Assembly (NCBI RefSeq): GCF_018613805.1
Contig: NZ_JAGGPL010000023.1
Coordinates: 1-64,000 of the forward strand
Length of the DNA: 64,000 nt
Direction of reading: 5' to 3'
Origin: Arthrobacter sp. ISL-48
GTDB lineage: Bacteria; Actinomycetota; Actinomycetes; Actinomycetales; Micrococcaceae
The position numbers and the translations under genes were made by a program. The notes under the pieces were generated by a model. That model was not told the origin of the DNA. It searched no databases and saw nothing but the letters and a program-made list of their open reading frames with translations. Positions 1 to 6,957 of this stretch are shown here, piece after piece. Every line of letters starts with the position of its first letter. The stretch's first letter is position 1.

Positions 1-1386
1 CCAGTCTTGTTGTTCGCTTTGGTAGTGGCGGCCGCTGGGTGATACCCACCCGGGCGGCTTATTTTGGGTGGCCGGGGTGGGTCTCCACGCGCTGGTGTGT
101 TTAAGCCGGTGGTGTTTGCGGCAGGGCTGGCCGAGGTTGGTGATGCCGGTGGTGCCGCCATCGGCCCAGGCGAGGAGGTGATCGGCCTCGTTATCCAGAG
201 AACGGTTGCTGCAGCCAGGGAACGGGCACTTGCCGTCCCGGATCCGGAGCCATTGCCGCATCGCTGTGGGAACCCGGTAGCTGGTGCGGCCGATTTCCAG
301 TGGTGCCCCGTCGCGGGGGTCAGTCAGGACCCGGTGGAAGGACTCGGCGCCGCCGGCGACGAGTTCCGCTGCCATGGACGCCGGGATGGGCCCGTACCCG
401 TCAAGGGTGGCCGGTTCCTCACCGGCACCGATCAGGGAGAGCACCGGGACCGTGACCAGGACCTGCGCCTTGGGGGATGGGGTCCCTTCGGTGACGCCGC
501 CCAGGAGCCAGTTGGCGGCGTTGTCGGCGCGCAGCTGGGTGAGGGTCCGGGGCTCGTCGGGGCCTTGCATTGCCCTGGCGGCGGTGGTGGCACGGTCCCA
601 GATCCCTGCGGCCTGCCCGGCGGGCAGGTAGGCCGAGAGCCAGGCCATCCCGTCCCGGTCCGGAACGTACTCGAGGCGGCGGTCTTGGATGCTTTTGCGG
701 TGGCGTTTTTCGATGGACACCGGGTGGTGTCGTTCCCGCCAGGTCCGGGCCTTGTACCGGAACCGGGACGGGACGAGTTCCCCGGCCGGGCACCCGCGGG
801 CGGCGTTCGGTGCATAGGCGTCCAGGAAGTGCGCTTCGAGCGCCCTGGCGGCGGTGGGGTCAAGGCCTGCGGTTTCATCAACGACGATCTTGGCGTGCTG
901 CCATGAAATGCTTCCGGCCTGCAGCGCGGACAGTGTCAGGGGAAGAGTGGTGGTTAGTTCGCGGGACTCGGACAGCAGGGCTCCGGCGCTGCGTTCGCTG
1001 ACAGACAGCAGGCAGGCGACTTCCGCCATCGTTGACATTTCCTGCGCAGTGGCCTCCCGCGGGGTGGCGGCAGGGGAAGCGATGGCCTCTGCCACCTCGA
1101 GGTACTCGGCCGCCAGCTGCACCTTCATTGCAGCTGTCTTGGCTTCGAACCGGGCGACCTCAGCCAAGCCATCCAGGCACGCATCGGCTCGTCGCCGCAG
1201 CGGATCGGAATCCCAGTCACCAGCAACACCGCTGCCATCAGTACGGTCCCTGAAATCCAGTCTGATGATGCGGTCGAGAACAGCAACGGACGCCGCGACA
1301 GCAGACAGGGCCTGGGCGGCCCGGAGCCCGGTGGCGGCCTCCAAGGCCTCGCCACTACGCGCTTTCCAAACACTCAAGCCTTCCAC
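1..1386 (-). CDS. DUF222/13E12-family HNH endonuclease domain protein, 3' end outside window
   Basis: The minus frame is open from 1386 to the window edge, so the C-terminus is missing. The N-terminal two thirds is the helical DUF222 region typical of the actinobacterial 13E12 family. The C-terminal HNH nuclease motif reads EADHLLAWADGG followed by CRKHHRLKH, with the CPFPGCS cysteines just before it (about positions 60-250). The family is abundant in actinobacterial genomes, often in many copies, and its role is unproven; a mobile or homing-type nuclease is usually assumed. No ATG is available. GTG at 1386 is the most upstream start after the in-frame stop at 1399-1401, TTG at 1377 is an alternative, and neither has a clear ribosome site, so the 5' end may have been trimmed by the rearrangements that built the array to its right. 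Confidence 0.88.
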   Translation of the reverse strand, partial: MEGLSVWKARSGEALEAATGLRAAQALSAVAASVAVLDRIIRLDFRDRTDGSGVAGDWDSDPLRRRADACLDGLAEVARFEAKTAAMKVQLAAEYLEVAEAIASPAATPREATAQEMSTMAEVACLLSVSERSAGALLSESRELTTTLPLTLSALQAGSISWQHAKIVVDETAGLDPTAARALEAHFLDAYAPNAARGCPAGELVPSRFRYKARTWRERHHPVSIEKRHRKSIQDRRLEYVPDRDGMAWLSAYLPAGQAAGIWDRATTAARAMQGPDEPRTLTQLRADNAANWLLGGVTEGTPSPKAQVLVTVPVLSLIGAGEEPATLDGYGPIPASMAAELVAGGAESFHRVLTDPRDGAPLEIGRTSYRVPTAMRQWLRIRDGKCPFPGCSNRSLDNEADHLLAWADGGTTGITNLGQPCRKHHRLKHTSAWRPTPATQNKPPGWVSPSGRHYQSEQQDW

Positions 1387-1475
1387 AAGAAGAGCATCTC
1401 AGCAGGGTCTGACAAAAACGGCGGCCATGTGGGGCATTTTCCGAAGTCATCTGCACAAAATGTCCAAAGTCGTCT

Positions 1476-1502
1476 CCACGGTAGGGGATCCTTCAGCGGA
1501 CG
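1476..1502 (+). repeat. Array palindrome, site 1
   Basis: Reads CCACGGTAGGGGA then TCCTTCAGCGGAC, matching the array consensus in both halves around a central AT. It lies between the HNH gene and the decayed recombinase and is the leftmost copy seen. Confidence 0.75.
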
Positions 1503-1503
1503 C

Positions 1504-1749
1504 TGAAGAGTCTGCCTCTGTCCCCGCATCCTGCGGCCATGCCAGCGAATGTATTCCGGCACGCGGCGAAGGCCTTTCCCAGTCCAGGGCGTTCACGCTG
1601 GTTCCGCTGAATCTGTGGTCGACGTAGATCGCGTCAGGGTCCACGCCAGCTGCCGCGAGAGCAGTGCGCTGGGCGGTCAGGTCTTGGGTGTTGGTGGAGA
1701 CACGGGCGTATCCGATGAGCCTGTCGCCGGGCGTAGCGTTTAAGGGACC
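1504..1749 (-). pseudogene. Serine recombinase (resolvase/invertase) N-terminal remnant
   Basis: The minus strand from about 1740 encodes RLIGYARVSTNTQDLTAQR, the catalytic N-terminus of small serine recombinases; the Ser of YARVS is the nucleophile. It continues with VDPDAIYVDHRFSGT. A frameshift near 1597 moves the homology to another frame, which reads GLGKAFAACR, the usual next segment. After that the homology fades; the rest of the catalytic domain and the whole DNA-binding domain are absent. No start codon precedes the fragment, because an in-frame TGA lies just upstream. Resolvases of this type cut at about 28-bp palindromic sites with a central AT. This is relevant because such palindromes are repeated through the following 16 kb. 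The gene is certainly inactive. Confidence 0.8.
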
Positions 1750-1778
1750 TCACCGCAGTTTTGCGGGCGGGTCTTATG
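1736..1778. repeat. Hairpin next to recombinase remnant, diverged array site 2
   Basis: AAGGGACCTCACCGCA is followed by GTTT and then an imperfect complement TGCGGGCGGGTCTTA. The left arm, preceded by CGTTT, resembles the array palindrome with GGGACC in place of GGGATCC. It sits immediately upstream of the recombinase remnant, where a resolvase target site would be expected. The relation to the array sites is my inference. Confidence 0.45.
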
Positions 1779-2051
1779 AGAATTTAGAGAACCCGAAACC
1801 ACGGCCTTTTTGAAGAGCGCGGAGTAGGCGGTGCGGCGGCCAGTGGAGGTCCGGCTTCCGGGCGCCTCTGCATGCTCTATCACGGCCGCTTTCGACCCGG
1901 AATTGTGCATCAGGGAATGGGAGACTGGCCAGCAAGGACCACCGAACGAGCAGCGTGGCAGCATCCTCGAGGGTCTGCCCATTCCCCCGTAACATTGGGC
2001 GCGAGCAGTCGGTGGCAACACGCTGCCGATCTTCGATGGTGGGGAGTGGTG
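1779..2051. other. Non-coding stretch before the first intact cassette gene
   Basis: About 270 bases with no frame that looks like a real protein. The open frames on either strand here have no recognisable domain or ribosome site. It probably holds cassette debris and the promoter of the next gene. Confidence 0.4.
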
Positions 2052-2438
2052 ATGGTTCAGTCCATGAAACTGATTCTGATTGGCTACTGGGACGGTCCCC
2101 AGACAGGCCGGTCATGGCCTTCTCCCGAGCAATTCGTTGACGCTAGTTGGGATACCGAGGAGCGTGATTTCGTCGCCTACTACTTGCAGATGGGGCTTAT
2201 CACGCGGAGCTACATGGGGTTCTCGCGCTGCCGATTCTGTGGGAAAGAGAACGGCAATCTGGAGTTGAGCGACGGCCATTTCGTATGGCCTGACGGGTTG
2301 GCCCATTACGTGGTTGAACACGCTGTGCGGCTTCCGGACCGGTTCGTTCGCCACGCGTTCGCTAAGATTGACGGCCTTGAGAGCGCGGCTCGGGACCTCG
2401 AATGGTGGCGAGGAATCAGCTCGGCCAATAAGCACTGA
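2052..2438 (+). CDS. Conserved hypothetical protein with CxxC motif (128 aa)
   Basis: Start chosen at ATG 2052, five bases after GGGGAG at 2041-2046; the longer open frame upstream lacks conserved sequence, and ATG at 2064 is a second possibility. The protein is rich in aromatic residues (YWDGP, FVAYYLQMG) and carries CRFCGKENG, which could be half of a small zinc site, then WPDGLAHYVVEH, whose histidines could complete it. I recall similar unannotated proteins in actinobacteria, but no function is known to me. It sits alone between the hairpin at 1736 and site 3 at 2518, as expected for a one-gene cassette. Confidence 0.8.
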   Translation: MVQSMKLILIGYWDGPQTGRSWPSPEQFVDASWDTEERDFVAYYLQMGLITRSYMGFSRCRFCGKENGNLELSDGHFVWPDGLAHYVVEHAVRLPDRFVRHAFAKIDGLESAARDLEWWRGISSANKH

Positions 2439-2517
2439 CTCAGCCAGCGGTCAGGGTGGCATGCCACGCGGCAGCGGGATCAGGTGGAAGGCGTGCACCT
2501 ATTCCGGGAGCGCGCCG

Positions 2518-2541
2518 CCCGCTAACGGATCCATTAACGGG
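2518..2541 (+). repeat. Array palindrome, site 3
   Basis: CCCGCTAACGGA then TCCATTAACGGG: the most symmetrical copy of all, with arms differing at few positions. It overlaps the stop end of the minus-strand gene that follows. Confidence 0.85.
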
Positions 2542-2947
2542 CTGGTCGGAACGGCCAATGCTCTGGATAGGTATGTGGAACTGCAACGACTTGTACTGCG
2601 TCCTCGTAGACAAGTCGGCCGGGATTGTCGCTGCGAAGTGCCATCCAGGGGATGCCGTGCCGGTCGAGGAGGTTCAAGTATTCAGCTGTCATATCGAGAA
2701 GTTGCAAGGACGCGGCCTTGAACCACGATCGGGCGCCAGGGTTTAGCTCAGCGTTGTAGCAATCCGTCGCCACAGTTGTGGGGTCCGTATAGGTCGAGGT
2801 GGCGTTGGCGTTGGCAATTTGAAGCCATCGCTCATCTGCTTTACTCAGAAGCCCTTCATCTCGGAGGCCGTTGGCCATCGCGAACACGCCTGGAAATTGG
2901 CCGCGCCGGTTTGGGACGGCACTTTGAAAGCGAATGAACTCACCCAT
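2534..2947 (-). CDS. Conserved hypothetical protein (137 aa)
   Basis: Complete frame from ATG at 2947. The N-terminus (GEFIRFQSAVPNRRGQFPG) and the later segments NPGARSWFKA and LLDRHGIPW look like a conserved soluble alpha/beta protein. There is no signal peptide or membrane helix. I recall similar unannotated proteins in Streptomyces and Arthrobacter but cannot give a function. The stop codon lies inside array site 3 and site 4 begins about 50 bases upstream of the start, so the gene fills its cassette almost completely, on the opposite strand to the previous one. Confidence 0.75.
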   Translation of the reverse strand: MGEFIRFQSAVPNRRGQFPGVFAMANGLRDEGLLSKADERWLQIANANATSTYTDPTTVATDCYNAELNPGARSWFKAASLQLLDMTAEYLNLLDRHGIPWMALRSDNPGRLVYEDAVQVVAVPHTYPEHWPFRPAR

Positions 2948-2995
2948 GCACTGAGGGTACGCAGTTATGGGCTACTTTCGGCGCATACCTGTTCC

Positions 2996-3019
2996 AGTGG
3001 AGGATCCCCTTAAAGGCTG
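2996..3019 (+). repeat. Array palindrome, site 4 (diverged)
   Basis: CCAGTGGAGGA then TCCCCTTAAAGGC keeps the central GGATCC and the TTAA before the right arm, but the outer arms have drifted. Confidence 0.5.
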
Positions 3020-3126
3020 CACGGTGGCCAATACTGGCGCACCTCCAGCGTCAGCATTTCGGTGCCGCCATTAGCCGCCAACGACCGCTCGTTACACCAC
3101 AAAATCGCTTTGAGGACGACCGGGAT

Positions 3127-3597
3127 CTAGCTGAAAGCCAGCCTTGAACCAAGGGTCTCCGCCAACACGGACTTTGAGTGAGCGTTTGGCAGCCAGAGCA
3201 GCTTGTGTTTGACGCCATCGGCCATTCCAACTCCCAAGCGCGAGGCCGTGATGCCTTGTCTGAACTGGACCGTGGCAACTTCCTCGAGATTCAACACCAG
3301 GGTACGACTGGGCTCGGCCGTGACCTCCTGCTCCCATTGCTCTGGGTTGACCTCAATTGCCGCCCCCGGGACGGGTCCTGCGCCAGCGGTGGACCCCACA
3401 AGGGCCTCTGCCGCATTCGTCCCCGCAGCCCCGGCTGCGAACGCGGCACCGCCTCTGGTTCCACCCCATCCTGCTGCCCGCCGAGTCAGTTCCGGCCGGC
3501 CGATCCGCACAAGGTGCGACGGAGTGAGCCAGAGTTCACCATGGCCCCAGTGGAGCCAGCCCGTGGTGCACGAATCGGACAAGAGAATGACCCTCAT
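3127..3597 (-). CDS. Hypothetical protein with Gly/Ala-rich segment (156 aa)
   Basis: Frame opens at ATG 3597. The first 35 residues (ILLSDSCTTGWLHWGHGELW) look like a folded, conserved start. A Gly/Ala-rich stretch at about residues 43-75 (GGAAFAAGAAGTNAAEAL) follows and may be a linker or a weak membrane-associated segment. The C-terminal half is mixed alpha/beta. I do not recognise the family. It shares the interval between sites 4 and 5 with a fragment of a HIT gene on the other strand, so this interval is probably a composite of two former cassettes. Confidence 0.6.
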   Translation of the reverse strand: MRVILLSDSCTTGWLHWGHGELWLTPSHLVRIGRPELTRRAAGWGGTRGGAAFAAGAAGTNAAEALVGSTAGAGPVPGAAIEVNPEQWEQEVTAEPSRTLVLNLEEVATVQFRQGITASRLGVGMADGVKHKLLWLPNAHSKSVLAETLGSRLAFS

Positions 3598-3738
3598 GGC
3601 TTCGCGCCATTTGGACCAGCAACAAACATGATTCCCCCATTAGAGTCCGAGACATCACACGATGAGCGCCACCGTAGCATCCGAGTCATCGGATGCGCGC
3701 ATCGCTGAACACCCCCACACGTCCGTAGACGGTCGGAC

Positions 3739-3987
3739 AAGCAGCTCCCTGCTGACATCCTCAAGCGAGAGCTGAATCCCGAAGGACTGACCCTGATTCA
3801 GAGCAGCGGCGAGGCGGCATGGCAGGACGTGTTTCACCTGCATGTTCACCTCATTCCTCGACATCAAGGAGACGGCACCGTACGCCCTTGGGATCAGGTT
3901 CCGAGCAAGCCTGAGGCGGTTGGACAGATAAACAATTCCCGCGCTCTAAGCGTCGACCTGCGCGGAGCAAGCGGCTACGAGGAGTAA
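3739..3987 (+). pseudogene. HIT-family (histidine triad) protein, C-terminal fragment
   Basis: The plus frame reads ADILKRELNPEGLTLIQSSG and then HLHVHLIPR, the histidine-triad motif HxHxH of HIT nucleotide hydrolases/transferases, ending at TAA 3985-3987. The first half of the domain, with the usual FLVIPKRH-type strand, is missing. The upstream sequence has no homology and no start, so this is a truncated gene. Its stop falls 8 bases before array site 5, the position expected for an intact cassette, so the 5' half was lost and the 3' end kept. Confidence 0.7.
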
Positions 3988-3994
3988 CCCGCTC

Positions 3995-4015
3995 GCTGAA
4001 GGATCGTTTACCGGA
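3995..4015 (+). repeat. Array palindrome, site 5
   Basis: The left arm is weak (CTCGCTGAAGGA), the right arm is good (TCGTTTACCGGAC). The centre is GGATCG instead of GGATCC, a variant shared with sites 6, 13, 15 and 16. Confidence 0.65.
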
Positions 4016-4061
4016 CTCCGTGTTTCATGCCACTGGTAGAGAGCCAGAATGACGCTAAAAA

Positions 4062-4580
4062 CTACCGGCGTAGCCGGTATCGTTCGTGCACCACTCTTGT
4101 GCCTTCGTATGTTTCCTCCGTCGACTTTTCGAGGATGTACGAAGCTGGCAGATGAGATAGGAAGGTGTCGCACTGAAAGACGCCATCGACCACCGAGACT
4201 AGAAGTTCGTCCGGGATCAAGTCGTCAAGGGCTTCCTTGTAGATTCTCGCACCCCCGAAAATGAACACGTCCTCAACGTCTGCGGCTCCGACGGCTTCGG
4301 CTACGGCGGCCTCCAGAGTTGCCGCCGTTTGGACTTCTGCGTCCGGAATCGGGCGACTCGTAACGACAACATTGAGTCGCCCCGCCAGCGGACGCCTACT
4401 AGCAGGAAAAGACTCGTAAGTAAGCCTCCCCATGACCAGAGCATTCCTTTTTGACGGGTCAGCTGTTCTGCGCGTGGCGGCGGACAACTTTGCCATCTCA
4501 CCAGGAAGTCTCCACGGCAACTGTCCGGCTCGCCCGATTCCCCGTTCATTGTCGTGTGCGACAACAAGCTTGATACTCAC
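4062..4580 (-). CDS. Dihydrofolate reductase
   Basis: Reduces dihydrofolate to tetrahydrofolate with NADPH. Start taken at GTG 4580 (VSIKLVVAHDNERGIGR), which is where DHFR homology begins; a longer open frame upstream is not conserved. Visible motifs are GQLPWRLPGEM (substrate loop, with Glu where E. coli has Asp27), ALVMGRLTYES (NADPH-binding segment) and VFIFGGARIYKEAL (the GG-containing cofactor loop). Its 172 aa is normal for bacterial DHFR. It stands alone between array sites 5 and 6, not next to thymidylate synthase, so it is an accessory copy. Stand-alone DHFR cassettes in integrons often confer trimethoprim insensitivity; that cannot be read from sequence alone. Confidence 0.88.
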   Translation of the reverse strand: MSIKLVVAHDNERGIGRAGQLPWRLPGEMAKLSAATRRTADPSKRNALVMGRLTYESFPASRRPLAGRLNVVVTSRPIPDAEVQTAATLEAAVAEAVGAADVEDVFIFGGARIYKEALDDLIPDELLVSVVDGVFQCDTFLSHLPASYILEKSTEETYEGTRVVHERYRLRR

Positions 4581-4666
4581 GTAGCAACAGTACCCATCAA
4601 GAGCTCGCGACAGGCCAAGTCCATCCGGCTCAAACGGCCGTACAACATTCTTGATGGGCCATACCT

Positions 4667-4695
4667 GTCCGGTAAGGGATCGGCTAGCGGTCCGG
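4667..4695 (+). repeat. Array palindrome, site 6
   Basis: GTCCGGTAAGGGA then TCGGCTAGCGGTCCGG: a complete left arm and a good right arm. It is followed 17 bases later by the secondary repeat that also follows site 7. Confidence 0.85.
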
Positions 4696-4712
4696 CCGGG
4701 GATGACATTTAT

Positions 4713-4747
4713 CGCTGCGGAAACCCCGCCATTTATCACTGCGAGCC
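4713..4747 (+). repeat. Secondary 35-bp repeat, copy 1
   Basis: Begins CGCTGCGGAAACCCCGCC and matches positions 5467-5501 with about six differences. Both copies lie just downstream of an array palindrome (sites 6 and 7) and nowhere else in the window. Confidence 0.7.
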
Positions 4748-4870
4748 ACATTCCGGAGGCTTTTCTTCTCGTCACCAACTCTCTCGCACGGAAAGCCTGC
4801 GGATTCGTCAGCTCCAGCGTCCGAACGGGACCGTCATGGGAGGCCGGTGGCCCCCATGAGCGGCCGGCCA

Positions 4871-5392
4871 TCAGGCAGAGCTTCCCGCCGCTCGGCTTTT
4901 CGCGAGGATCTCGTCGACGACGTGCGTGAGTGGAGCGGTGGCGTCGATCAGGATGCCATTCCGTGGAACGTCCTCTTTCGTGCGATGCAGTCGGAGTATG
5001 AGATCCTGTTCCGCTTGTCGACCCCGCCCGCCCCACTCGTCCTTACCCCGTTTATCCAGCCGCCGAGCCAGGGTCTCGACGTCGACCTCGAGCACGAAGA
5101 CGCCGTCGAACAGATCGACGAACTTCGCGAAGTTGCGGGAGCCTCCGCAGAAAAACGTCGTAGCCTCGCGATGATCCGCGATGAGCGCCTTGACCTCGTC
5201 GACGCGCCAAATGTGATGGTCATGGACTGAGAGCCCAGTGACGTTCACAGGTGCACCGGTGTTCGGGTCGCCCTGGTAGGCCAGTTCCCGATCGCCGTGG
5301 ACAATGTGGTACGCGCGCCGAGCCAACTCCTCGCACACCGACGTCTTTCCGGTTCCGGAACCGCCCTCGATAAGGAAGTTTCTGCTGCCCAT
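4871..5392 (-). CDS. P-loop nucleotide kinase-like protein (173 aa)
   Basis: ATG at 5392 starts the conserved sequence directly. The Walker A loop IEGGSGTGKTSVCEEL is at residues 8-23. A lid-like segment rich in Arg (RRLDKRGKDEWGGRGR) and a late strand GILIDATAP match the layout of small nucleoside/shikimate-kinase-type P-loop proteins. The substrate cannot be assigned. It is a cytosolic single-gene cassette between sites 6 and 7, on the minus strand. A second, distantly similar kinase occupies the cassette at 6478-6930. Confidence 0.8.
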   Translation of the reverse strand: MGSRNFLIEGGSGTGKTSVCEELARRAYHIVHGDRELAYQGDPNTGAPVNVTGLSVHDHHIWRVDEVKALIADHREATTFFCGGSRNFAKFVDLFDGVFVLEVDVETLARRLDKRGKDEWGGRGRQAEQDLILRLHRTKEDVPRNGILIDATAPLTHVVDEILAKSRAAGSSA

Positions 5393-5430
5393 ACTGAATG
5401 GTAAGCAGACACTACAGGGTCACGCTGAAG

Positions 5431-5459
5431 GACGGGCTTAGGGGACTAGTCGCTCGGCC
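5431..5459 (+). repeat. Array palindrome, site 7 (diverged)
   Basis: GACGGGCTTAGGGGA then CTAGTCGCTCGGCC. The centre is altered, but spacing, left arm and the secondary repeat immediately after it support its identity. Confidence 0.5.
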
Positions 5460-5466
5460 ACAAAGC

Positions 5467-5501
5467 GCTGCGGAAACCACGCCATTCACCGCTGCAACCC
5501 A
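5467..5501 (+). repeat. Secondary 35-bp repeat, copy 2
   Basis: Begins CGCTGCGGAAACCACGCC; see copy 1 at 4713. About 83 percent identical over 35 bases by eye. Confidence 0.7.
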
Positions 5502-5569
5502 CAGGGAGTGGGTGCGCGGTGCCTAGCCCGTTCGAGTGTCTTAGGAAGCTTCAAGTTTCTGAGGCGCTC

Positions 5570-5681
5570 CTAGGCCGTGTTGATCGAGTCTGACCTGATC
5601 CAGATCAGGGTGGCTGCGAGGCTGACGGCGGCACGGTAGTTGCGAAGGAGCTCGTCGGAGCGTATCGCGATTCCGCGCCAC
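5570..5681 (-). mobile_element. IS5-family transposase, C-terminal fragment
   Basis: The minus strand reads WRGIAIRSDELLRNYRAAV and LAATLIWIRSDSINTA followed by TAG. This is the usual C-terminus of IS5-type DDE transposases (the RYDK-type segment ahead of the closing helix). Only about 37 codons remain, with no inverted repeats seen. The fragment abuts the end of the HxlR gene to its right, so the insertion and later deletion probably shortened that gene. Confidence 0.75.
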
Positions 5682-5683
5682 GC

Positions 5684-5995
5684 CTAGGCCTCCTCGCCGC
5701 CCCAGCGACCGAGCGCGACGATCGACTCACGTAAGGCAAGCCCGCGATCGGTCAGCGCGTAGGCCCGGGTGTTGTGCCGGAGGGGCAGACGGGACAGTAC
5801 CCCGGCCGCTTCGAGCTCGCGCAGGCGGGTCGCGAGAATGTTCGTCGGCACTCCGAGGTCGCGCTGCAGATCGCCGTAGCGCTGCGGCCCGTCGAGCAGC
5901 CGCTCCACGACGAGCAAGGCCCACCGTGCTCCAACGATATCGAGGGCCGCGGCGAGGTCGCTCACACGGTCGGATCGGCGTCCGGCTTCATCCAA
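5684..5995 (-). CDS. HxlR-family winged-helix regulator, probably C-terminally shortened
   Basis: A 103-aa DNA-binding protein. RWALLVVERLLDGPQRYGDL and TNILATRLRELEAAGVLSRL form the winged helix-turn-helix of the HxlR group, followed by the wing strand YALTDRG. The start at 5995 overlaps the 3' end of the VOC gene by 34 bases, so the two are translationally coupled in one operon. Its likely target is the perfect palindrome at 6376-6392 in front of that operon. The protein ends abruptly (GRWGGEEA) at the junction with an IS5 fragment, so the C-terminus may be missing, though the helix-turn-helix is complete. Confidence 0.85.
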   Translation of the reverse strand: MDEAGRRSDRVSDLAAALDIVGARWALLVVERLLDGPQRYGDLQRDLGVPTNILATRLRELEAAGVLSRLPLRHNTRAYALTDRGLALRESIVALGRWGGEEA

Positions 5996-6366
5996 AACGG
6001 CGAGTAGTGGTAGCCGTCAGGGTCGTCGAACTGGCGCTGGTACATGAAGGGGTAGTCGTCGATATCACCGGTCCGCCCGCCGGCGGCACCGGCGCGCTCG
6101 ACGAGCTCATCGACCGCCTCACGGCTGCCGAGGTCGAACGAGACCGTGACCTTCGAGGGGGTGTCGGGTCTGCCGACCAGCTCCTCGGCGCCGCCGACGC
6201 TCGCATACATTTCGCGGCTGCCGAGCATGACGTACTGCTCGGGCGCGATCGCGAAGCATGACACGTTGTGATCGGACATCTCGGCGTTGAGGGTCCAGCC
6301 GAGGGCGGTGTAGAAGGCGGTCGCGCGCTCGACGCTCTCGACCGGGCAGGTGATGAAAAGGCTCAT
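5962..6366 (-). CDS. VOC (glyoxalase/bleomycin-resistance fold) protein
   Basis: Start taken at ATG 6366 (MSLFITCPVESVERATAFY), where the first VOC beta-alpha unit begins; the upstream in-frame ATG at 6402 lies beyond the operator. Two VOC half-domains are visible: residues 1-60, and about 75-130 ending in QRQFDDPDGYHYSPFWM, the usual D-PDG-end motif. The group includes metal-dependent glyoxalases, dioxygenases and antibiotic-binding proteins; the substrate is unknown. It is first in a two-gene operon with the HxlR regulator, an arrangement that suggests a small-molecule response unit. Confidence 0.85.
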   Translation of the reverse strand: MSLFITCPVESVERATAFYTALGWTLNAEMSDHNVSCFAIAPEQYVMLGSREMYASVGGAEELVGRPDTPSKVTVSFDLGSREAVDELVERAGAAGGRTGDIDDYPFMYQRQFDDPDGYHYSPFWMKPDADPTV

Positions 6367-6375
6367 GCGGCCTAT

Positions 6376-6392
6376 ACTTGCAAAATGCAAGT
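6376..6392. promoter_or_regulatory. Palindromic operator of the VOC-HxlR operon
   Basis: Perfect inverted repeat ACTTGCA-AAA-TGCAAGT, only 10 bases upstream of the VOC start. HxlR-family proteins bind symmetrical sites with ACTT/AAGT arms, so autoregulation by the adjacent HxlR protein is likely. Confidence 0.7.
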
Positions 6393-6424
6393 GTGACGTC
6401 AAGTCCTCATGGTGGGCACAGTAT

Positions 6425-6450
6425 GTCCGGATAGGGATCCATTAACGGAC
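6425..6450 (+). repeat. Array palindrome, site 8 (reference copy)
   Basis: Exactly 26 bp: GTCCGGATAGGGA then TCCATTAACGGAC, with GTCCG/CGGAC ends and a central AT. Best single example of the array site. The following gene starts 28 bases downstream. Confidence 0.9.
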
Positions 6451-6477
6451 ACCCCAGCCCCGGATACGCTGGCTCTC

Positions 6478-6930
6478 ATGTCTCGAATACTGATCACTGG
6501 CATGTCTGGGGCGGGAAAGACAACTGTGCTGCATGAGTTGTCCCGGCGGGGCTACCGAACGATCGACACCGACTACGACGCCTGGGTGCTTCCTGACGGA
6601 ACATGGGATGAACCGCGCATGTCGGCACTTCTCGCGTCTGATTCGTCCCTAGTTGTCTCGGGGACTGTCGAGAATCAAGGTCGCTTTTATGACCGCTTCT
6701 CCGGTGTTGTTCTCCTGAGCGCGCCGGTAGAAGTCCTCATCGAGCGAGTCTCGGCTCGTACGACCAATACCTACGGCAGCTCAGAGGCTGACCAGCACGC
6801 AATCCGCCAACACGTTCTCGACGTCGAACCGCTCCTTCGAAAGAGCGCGACCCTCGAACTTGATGGCCGTCGACCGGTCCCACAACTGGCGGATGAGGTT
6901 GAACGTCTGATCACGTCCGATCAGATCTGA
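6478..6930 (+). CDS. P-loop AAA/nucleoside-kinase-like protein (150 aa)
   Basis: ATG at 6478 begins MSRILITGMSGAGKTTVL, a Walker A loop at residues 8-16 directly after the first beta strand, as in shikimate and gluconate kinases and related small ATPases. DYDAWVLPDGTWDEPR resembles the acceptor-binding segment; VSGTVENQGRFY and a late LIERVSART segment complete the fold. The substrate is unknown. The stop codon is immediately followed by diverged array site 9, and site 8 lies 28 bases upstream, so this is a textbook one-gene cassette in the forward orientation. Confidence 0.8.
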   Translation: MSRILITGMSGAGKTTVLHELSRRGYRTIDTDYDAWVLPDGTWDEPRMSALLASDSSLVVSGTVENQGRFYDRFSGVVLLSAPVEVLIERVSARTTNTYGSSEADQHAIRQHVLDVEPLLRKSATLELDGRRPVPQLADEVERLITSDQI

Positions 6931-6931
6931 C

Positions 6932-6957
6932 GCCCGGTAAACGATGGTTCAACGTCC
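6932..6957 (+). repeat. Array palindrome, site 9 (diverged)
   Basis: GCCCGGTAAACGA then TGGTTCAACGTCC. The left arm and the AACG of the right arm are retained. It directly follows the kinase stop codon. Confidence 0.5.

Noticed and set aside
64..906. Plus-strand open frame of 280 codons
   Set aside because: Antisense of the HNH/DUF222 gene, whose minus frame has clear nuclease motifs.
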